Assembly: GCA_035399845.1 (NCBI GenBank)
Contig: DAOPJV010000003.1
Location: 62,001 to 126,000 of the forward strand
Length of the DNA stretch: 64,000 bases
Direction: 5' to 3'
Source of the DNA: ECT2AJA-110-A sp035399845
GTDB lineage: Bacteria; Planctomycetota; Phycisphaerae; UBA1845; UTPLA1
Shown here: piece after piece, positions 17,593-25,367 of the stretch
Layout: each line of letters starts with the position of its first letter
Numbering within the stretch: the first letter of the stretch is position 1
Notes under the pieces: generated by a model
Told to the model about the DNA's origin: nothing
Database searches by the model: none
What the model saw: the letters and a program-made list of their open reading frames with translations, nothing else
Position numbers and translations under genes: made by a program

Positions 17593-18030
17593 CTACTTCG
17601 CGAGCGCTTCCATCACATCCAGGGCCGCCTGCAGAGCCCGGCGATCCGCCATCGGCAGCGCCTTGATCCGTTTCTCGAGTTCCCCGACACGACGTTTCCG
17701 GCCTTCCATCAACAGGCGTCGCCCCCTGCCAGTCGCGGCGATGCGCATGGCGCGGCCATCGGCGGGATCGGGCGCCCGCCGCACGAGACCACTCTTTTCG
17801 AGCTCCTGCACGAGGCGCGTCATCGTCGGCGCCCGAACCTGTTCGGCGCGGGCCAGATCGCCCAGACGGAGGGGACCGGCAAACACGACGACGGACAGAG
17901 CCGACAGCCGCGGCGCGCTGAGGCCCGACGCCTCATCGACACGGCGGATCGAACGCAGCAGGTGGATCGCCGCCGAGTGAAGGCGATCGGCCAGCGGACT
18001 CGACGACGGGATTGACTCAGACTTCTTCAT
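17593..18030 (-). CDS. MarR-family transcriptional regulator
   Basis: 145 residues. A winged-helix domain (about 45-105) carries L-G-D-L-A-R-A-E-Q-V-R-A-P-T-M-T-R-L-V as recognition region and D-P-A-D-G-R-A wing, both typical of MarR. Long N- and C-terminal helices form the dimer interface. It is divergent from the ankyrin gene, and a 23-base near-perfect palindrome lies between the two starts. It therefore probably represses both itself and the ankyrin gene and responds to a small ligand or redox signal. No ligand can be read from sequence. Confidence 0.93.
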   Translation of the reverse strand: MKKSESIPSSSPLADRLHSAAIHLLRSIRRVDEASGLSAPRLSALSVVVFAGPLRLGDLARAEQVRAPTMTRLVQELEKSGLVRRAPDPADGRAMRIAATGRGRRLLMEGRKRRVGELEKRIKALPMADRRALQAALDVMEALAK

Positions 18031-18040
18031 TCGCGTATCA

Positions 18041-18063
18041 TTTACTTAGCTGCGCTAACTAAA
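18041..18063. promoter_or_regulatory. Probable MarR operator between marR and the ankyrin gene
   Basis: TTTACTTAGC-TGC-GCTAACTAAA: ten-base half-sites matching at 9 of 10 positions around a TGC centre (inner TTAGC/GCTAA perfect). It is 11 bases upstream of the marR ATG and 22 upstream of the ankyrin ATG, so binding would block both promoters. The size and AT-rich character suit a MarR dimer. Confidence 0.8.
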
Positions 18064-18084
18064 TTCTGACAGCAGGAGAAACGC

Positions 18085-18738
18085 ATGTCAACAACGGGAT
18101 CCATCTTCGACGCGATTGCCGCCGGCGCCATGGACCAGGTCACGTCCCTGGCGGACGCGTCGCCCGCCCTGCTCGACGAACGGGATGCGCAAGGCGCCAC
18201 GCCGATCCTGATGGCCCTCTATCACGGAAAGCCGGACATCGCGGGCGCCCTGGCCGATCGCAAGCCGGCCCTGGATCTCTTCGAATCGGCGGCCATGGGG
18301 CGACTCGATCGGGTCCGGGAGCTGCTCGCCGCGGACGCGACGGGTATCGACGCGATCTCGGCGGATGGGTTTCCGCTCGTCAGCCTCGCGGCCTTCTTCG
18401 GGCGGTTCGAAATCGCGGAATGGCTGATCGATCGCGGCGCGGACGTCAATGCGATCTCGACGAACGGCATGGCCCTTCGCCCCATCCACGCCGCGGCCGC
18501 CCGCAGCGCCGAGGCGACGATGCGCAAACTGCTGACGGCCGGCGCCGATCCGAACGCGCAGCAGCGCGGCGGCTGGACGGCGCTGCACAGCGCCGCCAAA
18601 CATGGGAATCCGGCGCTCGTGGACCTGCTGCTCGAGCACAGGGCGGACACGTCGATCCGGAGTGATGACGGAAAGACGGCCCGGGACATGGCCGCCGAGG
18701 CGGGGCACGGACCGATCGCGGATCGACTTGGCTGTTAG
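18085..18738 (+). CDS. Ankyrin-repeat protein
   Basis: 217 residues, AGGAG ribosome site upstream. About six ankyrin repeats fill the chain, the clearest being D-A-I-S-A-D-G-F-P-L-V-S-L-A-A-F-F-G, N-G-M-A-L-R-P-I-H-A-A-A, G-G-W-T-A-L-H-S-A-A-K-H-G and D-D-G-K-T-A-R-D-M-A. No signal peptide or membrane segment is present, so it is a cytosolic protein-binding scaffold. Its partner is unknown. It probably belongs to the MarR regulon by the shared operator. Confidence 0.92.
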   Translation: MSTTGSIFDAIAAGAMDQVTSLADASPALLDERDAQGATPILMALYHGKPDIAGALADRKPALDLFESAAMGRLDRVRELLAADATGIDAISADGFPLVSLAAFFGRFEIAEWLIDRGADVNAISTNGMALRPIHAAAARSAEATMRKLLTAGADPNAQQRGGWTALHSAAKHGNPALVDLLLEHRADTSIRSDDGKTARDMAAEAGHGPIADRLGC

Positions 18739-18767
18739 GGATGTGCGCTGCGCTTCACGCGCGACGA

Positions 18768-20177
18768 TCAGCGACGATGGACATCGAGCGGCTCGCCGAC
18801 GATCTCGGGCTCCGGCGTCATCTGGTCTTCGCCATAGACGCGCGTGATGCGTCGCGGAATGAAATTGGAAACGTCAAGGACGCGCAGCTTTCCGTGCCGC
18901 CGTTCGGCGAGTTGCTTCGGATCGGTCCGCCTGACGACATCGCGCCTGCGCTCGACGACGTTGACGATGCAGCGCACAGCGCCCCCGAACTCGAACACGC
19001 CGCTGACATCGATCGTCTTCACCTCGAAACCGAGCTTGCTGTAGGCCTCGGCCGCGGCGTGGTCCATCTCCGGCACGCCGTACACGGGCATGAGCACGAC
19101 GCGATGGCCGTTTCGCTCGTCCATGACGACGTTGTTGTAGGTCATGATCCAGTCGCCCGAGGCGCCGAACACGGCGGGCAGTCGCAGGACGCGATACCCA
19201 AGGTCCCGCATCTCGTCAGCGACACGATCGAGTGAGCGCTGCACGTTCGCCAGCCGATCGGCCTCCTCTTCCTCCAGCTCGCAGCCGTGCGGAACAAACG
19301 TCTGCCCCGCCTTCGCGCTGGCAACGAGAATCGTGTCCTCGCCGATAGGTGTGATGTACATATCGACGTGGTCCCACGGCAGGTAGTCGATCTTCTCACC
19401 CACCAGATGGAACTCGCGACCGCAGATACGGCCCAGTTCGCGACGGAGCTGCGGATCGGGCAGCTCGCAGTCATTCTCCTCCGCAACGTTGGCGCCGATG
19501 AAGACGCGTTTGCCGTTGGCGATGACGTTGCCGCCCTCGAGCTGCAGCCAGCTTCGCAGCACACTTGGTCCAAGGAGACCTCGACAGAGCATGCGCTGCG
19601 TGCGCAGATCGTTGTGCTTTTCGAACTCGTAATACGGATTCGCCGACGGAACGAACGAGGCGGAGCGCTGGACGGCGTCGCCCCGGGTGCGGGCGATGCA
19701 GCGATCGCGCGCCCAGATGGACAGCGGCATGCCGACGTTCACGACATCCACATCGCGCTGGTCCCGCGTGCCCAGGTCCGTCCATGTCTCGGCGAAACGC
19801 TGGGCCGACATCGCGGACTCGCAAAGCACGCGAACCCTGACGCCTTCGCCGAGCCCCTCAAAGAGGTCGCGATAGACCGGCGCGAGTTCCTCGGCAATCT
19901 CATCGTCGAAATGCAGGAGGACTTCCGTGATGCGCCCCGACGTGTCGGAGAGGATCTGTCCGGCCTCCGGCGATTCCTGCGCCTTCGGCTCCGCGTGAAC
20001 CGCGGTGTTCGCGACGACGAGCGGCGCCAACGCGACCAGCAATGCGATCCCACGGATCGTTCCACGACAGGAAGAGACTCCGCGCCATCGACGCGACGAA
20101 TGGGTCATCAGACTGTTCAAGAGCGATTGCTCCCAGCGAGGTGGATCCGGTTCCGCGATCCCGTTCGACGATTCCAT
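18768..20177 (-). CDS. Exported agmatine/peptidylarginine deiminase-like protein (paralog 2)
   Basis: 469 residues from the ATG at 20177; M24 (20108) is an equally possible start and puts R-R-W-R ahead of the hydrophobic signal core (43-57). It has the same core as paralog 1: W155-A-R-D-R159, E214-G-G-N217, H270-V-D272, T-Y-N-N near 346, and C403 in G-G-A-V-R-C-I-V-N. It differs in ending with a 60-residue basic extension (R-R-R-D-V-V-R-R-T) and in having a signal peptide rather than a clear lipobox. The two genes are 7 kb apart with unrelated genes between them, so they are old duplicates rather than an operon. Likely an extracytoplasmic guanidino hydrolase. Confidence 0.82.
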   Translation of the reverse strand: MESSNGIAEPDPPRWEQSLLNSLMTHSSRRWRGVSSCRGTIRGIALLVALAPLVVANTAVHAEPKAQESPEAGQILSDTSGRITEVLLHFDDEIAEELAPVYRDLFEGLGEGVRVRVLCESAMSAQRFAETWTDLGTRDQRDVDVVNVGMPLSIWARDRCIARTRGDAVQRSASFVPSANPYYEFEKHNDLRTQRMLCRGLLGPSVLRSWLQLEGGNVIANGKRVFIGANVAEENDCELPDPQLRRELGRICGREFHLVGEKIDYLPWDHVDMYITPIGEDTILVASAKAGQTFVPHGCELEEEEADRLANVQRSLDRVADEMRDLGYRVLRLPAVFGASGDWIMTYNNVVMDERNGHRVVLMPVYGVPEMDHAAAEAYSKLGFEVKTIDVSGVFEFGGAVRCIVNVVERRRDVVRRTDPKQLAERRHGKLRVLDVSNFIPRRITRVYGEDQMTPEPEIVGEPLDVHRR

Positions 20178-20556
20178 ACGAATGACGCCTGCACAGGTGT
20201 TTCCACACCCGCATTGCCGTCAGCGATCATCGCCCGATGTTGATTCGTGGTCGGAGACGCCGGCGGGCCGCCGGCGGGAACTGGATCCGTTAAGACCTCT
20301 TTCAGCAGTCTCCGAAACCCGTCGGCCGGGATTTCACGCCACGATGCAGCCGACGGCGGAGACGCCTACTTAATATCGTATATATAGCGTTCAACGCTTT
20401 GAATTGCGATAGATTGCAAAGCGCCTGTCACAGGGCGCCAATCGCCGTTTTTTTGAGGCCGAGGGTCGGCCGGCGACGTCAATTCCGGACCGCCCCCCCT
20501 ATCATAGCGAAACTGTACCCGCCGCCTCCTGATGGCGGCGCCGAGGGAGACGCAAC
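20178..20556. other. Intergenic region with small inverted repeats, no gene seen
   Basis: 379 bases between divergent genes. It holds AGCGTT-C-AACGCT, a CGCTTTG...CAAAGCG hairpin (20395-20423) and GCGCC-7 bases-GGGCGC, then a run of seven T near 20449. The first part is AT-rich for this genome. It probably holds the promoters of both flanking genes; no RNA family recognised. Confidence 0.4.
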
Positions 20557-21195
20557 GTGTCAGACGCCCGACTGCCGGAAACCGACGCCGAAGCGCTGCG
20601 AGCCGAGGGCGTCAGCGCCGCCACGTTTCGAGCCGCCTACGCCAGGACGCCCCCCTGGGAAATCGGGCGGGCCCAGGCCGAGATCATCCGGCGGGCCGAG
20701 GCGGGCGCCTTCAGCGGCGACATCCTTGACGCCGGCTGCGGCACAGGGGAAAACGCGCTCTACCTGGCGGGCCGAGGACACAATGTGCTCGGCGTCGATA
20801 TCGTCCCCGTCGCCATCGAACGCGCCCGGGCCAAGGCCGCCGAACGCCAGCGAACGGCGGAGTTTCGGGTCCACGATGTCCTCGCGCTGGAGGCCCTGGG
20901 CCGCCGGTTTGAGACGATCCTGGATTGCGGCGTGTTCCACACCTTCTCCGACGACAACCGTTCCAGGTACGTCGCGAGCCTTGGGACGGCGCTGCACACG
21001 GGCGGGCGCCTGGTGTTGATGTGCTTCTCGGAAGAGGAGACGCGCGAAGGGGGCCCTCGACGCGTCACGCGACATGAAATTCGGGCGGCGTTTGCGTCGG
21101 GCTGGACGATCGAGTCGATCCAGGCGACGCGGTTCGAAGCGAACATCTTTGAAGACGGCGCGCGGGCGTGGCTCGCGCTGATTCGAAAGGACTGA
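20557..21195 (+). CDS. Class I SAM-dependent methyltransferase (TehB/thiopurine-methyltransferase-like)
   Basis: 212 residues, GTG start with GAGG about 12 bases upstream. The N-terminus T-P-P-W-E-I-G-R-A-Q is shared with TehB-like/DUF-type small methyltransferases acting on halides, thiols or tellurite. Motif I is D-A-G-C-G-T-G-E-N-A-L-Y-L-A; G-V-D-I-V follows as the acidic end of beta2; V-H-D-V-L and D-C-G-V-F-H-T-F are motifs II-III. It is followed six bases later by the FMN reductase gene, so the two form an operon. The substrate is inference only. Confidence 0.85.
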   Translation: MSDARLPETDAEALRAEGVSAATFRAAYARTPPWEIGRAQAEIIRRAEAGAFSGDILDAGCGTGENALYLAGRGHNVLGVDIVPVAIERARAKAAERQRTAEFRVHDVLALEALGRRFETILDCGVFHTFSDDNRSRYVASLGTALHTGGRLVLMCFSEEETREGGPRRVTRHEIRAAFASGWTIESIQATRFEANIFEDGARAWLALIRKD

Positions 21196-21201
21196 TCGAT
21201 C

Positions 21202-21792
21202 ATGGGCGATCTACGGCCGAAGATTCTCGCATTCGCCGGCAGCCTGCGCGAAGGCTCCTACAACAAGCGGCTCGTGAAAGCCGCGGCCGAGGGCGCGCGC
21301 CAGGCGGGCGCGGAGGTCACGTTCATCGACCTGCGCGACTTCGCGCTGCCGAATTATGACGGCGACATCGAAGCCTCGTCGGGCCCGCCCGATGGCGCCA
21401 TCCGACTGAAGGCGATCCTGAAGGATCATGACGCGCTGCTCATCGCATCCCCCGAATACAACAGCTCGATCAGCGGCGCCCTCAAGAACGCCATCGACTG
21501 GGCGTCCCGTCCTTTGACGAAGGATGAACCGCCCCTCGACTGCTTTGCCGGTAAGACGGCGGCCCTTCTGGCGGCCTCCCCCGGCGCCCTCGGTGGTCTT
21601 CGCGGACTCGTCCACCTGCGATCGATTCTCGGGAACATTCGCGTCATCGTCCTGCCGGATCAGCGGGCGGTCCCCAGGGCGCACGAGGCGTTTGACGCCG
21701 AAGGGCGACTGACGGACCCGGCCACGCGGGAAGGCGTCGAGACAATCGGCGCCGAGCTGGCGCGCGTGACGGCGGCGCTCCTCGGGGGATAA
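21202..21792 (+). CDS. NADPH-dependent FMN reductase
   Basis: 196 residues, flavodoxin-like fold. G-S-L-R-E-G-S-Y-N-K-R-L near residues 13-24 is the FMN phosphate loop, and S-P-E-Y-N-S-S-I-S-G-A-L-K-N-A-I-D-W near 79-95 is the family signature shared with ChrR/ArsH-type quinone reductases. It uses NAD(P)H to reduce FMN, quinones or metal oxyanions. It starts 6 bases after the methyltransferase stop, suggesting a shared stress or detoxification role (inference). Confidence 0.93.
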   Translation: MGDLRPKILAFAGSLREGSYNKRLVKAAAEGARQAGAEVTFIDLRDFALPNYDGDIEASSGPPDGAIRLKAILKDHDALLIASPEYNSSISGALKNAIDWASRPLTKDEPPLDCFAGKTAALLAASPGALGGLRGLVHLRSILGNIRVIVLPDQRAVPRAHEAFDAEGRLTDPATREGVETIGAELARVTAALLGG

Positions 21793-21841
21793 TGGGGACG
21801 ACGGTTCAAACCCAGGACCCCACTTGCCGGGAAAGGTGATC

Positions 21842-22141
21842 GTGATTCGCTATCGATGCGACGGCTGCGAGCTGGATCTGAAGCGGGACGGCTCCAATCA
21901 CTTCATCGTGAAGATCGAGGCGTTCGCCGCGGCGGGAAGCCTGGAATTCACCGAAGAGGATCTCAAGCGGGACCACGCGGCGGACATGGAGATGATCATC
22001 CGCGATCTCGCCTGCACGCCGCCCGACGAGATCGAAGACCAGGTCTATCGATCGTTTCGCTACGATCTCTGTCCGCAGTGCCATCGCGCGTTCCTGCGCA
22101 ATCCGATCGCCACACTGAACCCGGAGCGAAAGCCGTCATGA
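21842..22141 (+). CDS. Small zinc-ribbon-like protein of unknown function
   Basis: 99 residues from the GTG at 21842, chosen because AAAGG lies five bases upstream. Two Cys pairs, C-D-G-C near the N-terminus and C-P-Q-C-H-R near residue 77, could bind one zinc ion across a helical insert rich in Glu/Asp. The last four bases overlap the Nudix start (ATGA), so the two are co-translated. I do not recognise a named family. Confidence 0.75.
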   Translation: MIRYRCDGCELDLKRDGSNHFIVKIEAFAAAGSLEFTEEDLKRDHAADMEMIIRDLACTPPDEIEDQVYRSFRYDLCPQCHRAFLRNPIATLNPERKPS

Positions 22142-22548
22142 TTCCCGAGCGCATCGACGGCGTCATGAACGGCGTGATCGGCGTGATCCGACGCGACGAT
22201 CGCTACCTGATCATCCAGCGATCGGCGCACGTGCGCGTCCCGCTGGCGTGGTGCTTCCCCGGCGGCGAAGTCGAGCCCGGCGAGACGCTCCACGTGGCGC
22301 TCATTCGCGAAATGCGCGAAGAACTGAACGCCGACGTGACGCCGGGCGAACTGCTCATGACGATGCGAAAACCGGAACGACAACTCGTGCTGTACTGCGT
22401 CGCCGCGACACTCGACGGCCACGAACCCCATCCCAATCCTGCGGAAGTGGCCCAATGCCACTGGATGACACCGGCGGAAATCGAGGAAATCGACAACCTG
22501 CTGCCGGGAACGATGGACATCATTCGGCGGGTCGAGGAACTGGCGTGA
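22138..22548 (+). CDS. Nudix hydrolase
   Basis: 136 residues. The Nudix box G-G-E-V-E-P-G-E-T-L-H-V-A-L-I-R-E-M-R-E-E-L-N fits GX5EX7REUXEEXGU, except that the final Gly is replaced by Asn. It is preceded by W-C-F-P-G. It cleaves a nucleoside diphosphate linked to another group; the exact substrate cannot be told. It is coupled to the zinc-ribbon gene by the ATGA overlap. Its last 29 bases overlap the 3' end of the convergent MscS gene. Confidence 0.92.
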   Translation: MIPERIDGVMNGVIGVIRRDDRYLIIQRSAHVRVPLAWCFPGGEVEPGETLHVALIREMREELNADVTPGELLMTMRKPERQLVLYCVAATLDGHEPHPNPAEVAQCHWMTPAEIEEIDNLLPGTMDIIRRVEELA

Positions 22549-23428
22549 CACCTGGCGCCGACGACGGCGCGAGCGTCTCCAGACGATGCAGGTGGGTCTT
22601 GATGCCGCGCCGGCGGAGTTCCGTCGCCAGCGCGGTTCGCGTGTCATGGGACAGCTGCCAGGCGGCCGAGGGCGTGTCGGCCCAGGCGGCGATCCAGCAG
22701 CGGGCGCCCTCCCTGCCCAGCTCCATCACCCAGAATCGCGGCTCCTCATAATTCGCGCAGGCGGGGCTCGACCTGGCCGCCTCCCTGGCGATCTCTGCAA
22801 CCACGGCCAGATCCGCGTCGGGCGCGACGAAAAACTCGACATACTTCCACTGATAGCGATCGATGATCGAGTAGTTCACGAACTGCTTGGAGAGCATCTG
22901 AGAATTCGGAACCATCAGGCGCCGCCAGTCCCAGACTTTGACGATCGTGTGGGAGACCGTGATGTCTTCGATCGTTCCGAATTCCCCGTCAATCGTCACG
23001 GTATCGCCGATGCGAAACGGCTTGGAGATGGAGATCATCACGCCCGAGACGAAGTTCTCGAGCATCGGCCGCGCCGCGATACTCACGATGACACCCACTG
23101 CGGCGACAAGCAGGGAGAGCATCGTTGCGGGCAGCTGCTGGAGCAGCGGCAGCGCCACGAGAATCAGCGTGACCAGGAGAATGACGGGAACGAGCGTGGC
23201 GCGGAACAGCGTGAATCGCGTTTCCACGTTGACGATCGCCTGCGTGCGCGCCTCCTGATTCGGATCGTCGAGCGGTGACGACGTGCGGATGGCGTCGAAC
23301 TGCCGCAGCTTCTCCAGTCGATCCTGCCGCTCACGGCGAACGCGCTGCAGTTCATGATTCACCCACCAGGCGAGCAGAATACCGACGCCACCCAGGGCGA
23401 GCGCGTAGATCCAATACCAATGTGTCAA
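22520..23428 (-). CDS. Mechanosensitive ion channel, MscS family
   Basis: 302 residues from the TTG at 23428, which has GGGGGCGGG upstream; a TTG at 23488 is the alternative. Membrane segments are near residues 5-20 (single-pass N-terminus), 72-94 and 98-120, then the pore-lining helix continuing into A-R-P-M-L-E-N-F-V-S-G-V. The beta domain follows with F-R-I-G-D-T-V-T-I-D-G-E-F-G-T-I-E-D-I-T and V-P-N-S. It opens under membrane tension to release solutes in osmotic downshock. The 3' end overlaps the convergent Nudix gene by 29 bases. Confidence 0.92.
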   Translation of the reverse strand: MTHWYWIYALALGGVGILLAWWVNHELQRVRRERQDRLEKLRQFDAIRTSSPLDDPNQEARTQAIVNVETRFTLFRATLVPVILLVTLILVALPLLQQLPATMLSLLVAAVGVIVSIAARPMLENFVSGVMISISKPFRIGDTVTIDGEFGTIEDITVSHTIVKVWDWRRLMVPNSQMLSKQFVNYSIIDRYQWKYVEFFVAPDADLAVVAEIAREAARSSPACANYEEPRFWVMELGREGARCWIAAWADTPSAAWQLSHDTRTALATELRRRGIKTHLHRLETLAPSSAPGVTPVPRPAE

Positions 23429-23508
23429 TATCCCGCCCCCGTTCCTGCGGCAGATGTTGTGTCGGATTTCAGAGCCAGGTTCAGGCAACTCTCAATGCGC
23501 AGGCCACA

Positions 23509-24033
23509 CTACGTTGTCTCACGCCAGTCCGCAAATGCACACGCCATTTCCGTGGCGGCGTCAACGGGCCGGACCTGTCCAACGCCAGTTGCGAGACCTG
23601 GGCAGTACAGTCGTTCAATGCGAGTCTCGTTTGTGACCAGTCGAAGCGCCGCACGCAATGCGCGATAGGCGTTGGACGCCGGAACCGGGCCGGGCTCGGC
23701 CATGGTCGGCGTAACAATGAGATGCGGGATCCTCACATCGCCTGTTGAAACGAGCACGGCGGCGCCAATAGGCAAATGGCCCTCCGGCCTCCGTCGAATG
23801 GCGGATTGAACGCGTTGCTGAATCTCCACGCCGAAGTAGGCCACATATCGAAGATCGATTCCGCCATCCATGTATCCATACGAATTCGCAGGAGAGACGA
23901 TCGCGTCATCCGCGAATTTCAGAATATCGCCGTGCTGGATCCGCACGTTTGGGTTACCCGCAAACGCGCCCCGCCACGCGTCAACGACATCGTTTGATCT
24001 GTCCACAAGGATGAGTTCGATCCGATGTGTCAA
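23509..24033 (-). CDS. Macro-domain protein (ADP-ribose-binding)
   Basis: 174 residues from the TTG at 24033; a TTG 45 bases upstream is possible but has no better ribosome site. The macro fold is seen in I-Q-H-G-D-I-L-K-F, D-A-I-V-S-P-A-N-S-Y-G-Y-M-D-G-G-I-D (adenine/ribose loop), and C-P-G-L-A-T-G-V-G (phosphate loop). Members bind or hydrolyse ADP-ribose derivatives. It lies in a minus-strand run between MscS and the acyl-CoA dehydrogenase-like gene; the heptamer array lies just upstream of it. Confidence 0.88.
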   Translation of the reverse strand: MTHRIELILVDRSNDVVDAWRGAFAGNPNVRIQHGDILKFADDAIVSPANSYGYMDGGIDLRYVAYFGVEIQQRVQSAIRRRPEGHLPIGAAVLVSTGDVRIPHLIVTPTMAEPGPVPASNAYRALRAALRLVTNETRIERLYCPGLATGVGQVRPVDAATEMACAFADWRETT

Positions 24034-24065
24034 TCCAGCGCCCCTCGCGCCGCAGAGTCGCCCCC

Positions 24066-24135
24066 ACTCACATCTCAAGACTCAAGACTCACGACTCGCA
24101 ACTCGATACTCGATACTCGATACTCGACACTCACC
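24066..24135. repeat. Heptanucleotide array (ACTCNNN, 10 units) abutting a stop codon
   Basis: Ten consecutive 7-mers in phase, including ACTCAAG, ACTCACG, ACTCGCA, three ACTCGAT and ACTCGAC. It runs up to the TAG stop (24135-24137) of the acyl-CoA dehydrogenase-like gene. On that gene's strand it reads GAGTNNN, like the array at 10599. Confidence 0.9.
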
Positions 24136-25271
24136 TACCCCCTCACCCCCAGCTGTGCGGCGATGATATTCCGCTGAATGTCGCTGGTGCCGCTGAAGAT
24201 GATCGTGCCCAGGGCGTCGCGCAGGTAGCCTTCGATACCGTTCTCCAGCAGGAAGCCATTGCCGCCGTGAATGCGACAGAGGTCCATGCTGTTGGCGAGA
24301 AAACTCTCGCTGATGAAGAGCTTGGCGACGGCCGCCTCTGTCGGAGCGCGCTTATTGGCGGATTTGAGCGCCGTCACCTGGTAGAGCAGCAGCCGCGCCG
24401 CGTCGAGCCGCATCTTCATGTCGGCGATGCGATGGCTGACAGCCTGGTAGCCGCCGATGGCGCGACCGCCGACGTGGCGTTCGTTGGCGTACTGCACGGC
24501 GATGTCGATCTGCTTCCGCATGGCGCCGAGGACAAAGCCGAAGATGCAGGCGCGTTCGCGCTCGATCGAACCCTGGAAGAGCATCGCCCCGCTGCCGGGT
24601 TTGCCGAGAATGTTCTCCTCGGGCACGGCCACATTGTCGTACGTGACTTCGCTGAGGCCTGAGCCATCGAGCCCCGACGCCGGCAGGGGTCGCACGTTCA
24701 TCCCCGGCGTTCCCGGCTCGACGAGGAAGCAGCTCAGCCGATAGCGTTCGGGATCATCCATTTTTGCGTAAACGACGTGGAGATCGGCGCCGGCGCCACA
24801 CGTCGTGTACTTCTTCCTGCCGTTGATGATCCAGCGATCGCCCTCCCTGCGAGCGATCGTTTTCATGCTTCCCAGATCGGAGCCGCCATCGGGTTCCGTG
24901 ACGCTGTGCGCCGCCACCCACTCGCCCGTCGCGAGCTTCCGCAGGTAGCGCGCCTTCTGTTCGTCCGTTCCCGCCTTGAACAGCGTCTCGACGCTGCCGA
25001 AGACGTGGGCGTTGATGGCGATGTACAGACCGAGCCGACGCGGCGCGCCATACGCGAGTCCTTCAAACATGGCCACGAACTCGCTGAGGGACTGGCCACT
25101 TCCGCCGAACTCTTCGGGGATCGTGACGCCCATTGCGCCGAAATCGGCGCACCTGCGCCAGCCGTCGCGATCAAACGTCGGATCGACATCGCCACTCGTC
25201 AGCGACGCCTTCGCAAAGGCGCACGCGTCGTCGAAGGCCCGCTGCTGTGATGGAGAAAAGGAGAAATCCAT
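24135..25271 (-). CDS. Acyl-CoA dehydrogenase family protein with altered catalytic site
   Basis: 378 residues, full length for the family. Conserved flavin/substrate segments: H-S-V-T-E-P-D-G-G-S-D-L-G, W-I-I-N-G-R-K-K-Y-T-T, E-R-E-R-A near 240, and R-I-H-G-G-N-G-F-L. In medium-chain-type enzymes the base is Glu in E-G-T; here the motif is F-S360-G-T-S-D-I-Q-R, so that Glu is Ser. The base may sit elsewhere, as in isovaleryl-CoA dehydrogenase, or the reaction may differ. The neighbouring acyltransferase-like and deacetylase genes on the same strand hint at a small lipid or secondary-metabolite pathway (inference). Confidence 0.87.
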   Translation of the reverse strand: MDFSFSPSQQRAFDDACAFAKASLTSGDVDPTFDRDGWRRCADFGAMGVTIPEEFGGSGQSLSEFVAMFEGLAYGAPRRLGLYIAINAHVFGSVETLFKAGTDEQKARYLRKLATGEWVAAHSVTEPDGGSDLGSMKTIARREGDRWIINGRKKYTTCGAGADLHVVYAKMDDPERYRLSCFLVEPGTPGMNVRPLPASGLDGSGLSEVTYDNVAVPEENILGKPGSGAMLFQGSIERERACIFGFVLGAMRKQIDIAVQYANERHVGGRAIGGYQAVSHRIADMKMRLDAARLLLYQVTALKSANKRAPTEAAVAKLFISESFLANSMDLCRIHGGNGFLLENGIEGYLRDALGTIIFSGTSDIQRNIIAAQLGVRG

Positions 25272-25367
25272 GTGTCTTCCGTCGTGAGGACGTACGCCTG
25301 TGCCAATGATCGATCTGTGGCGATCACAATCGTGATGGACGCGACGGTCCGTCTGAGAACAAAGCCG

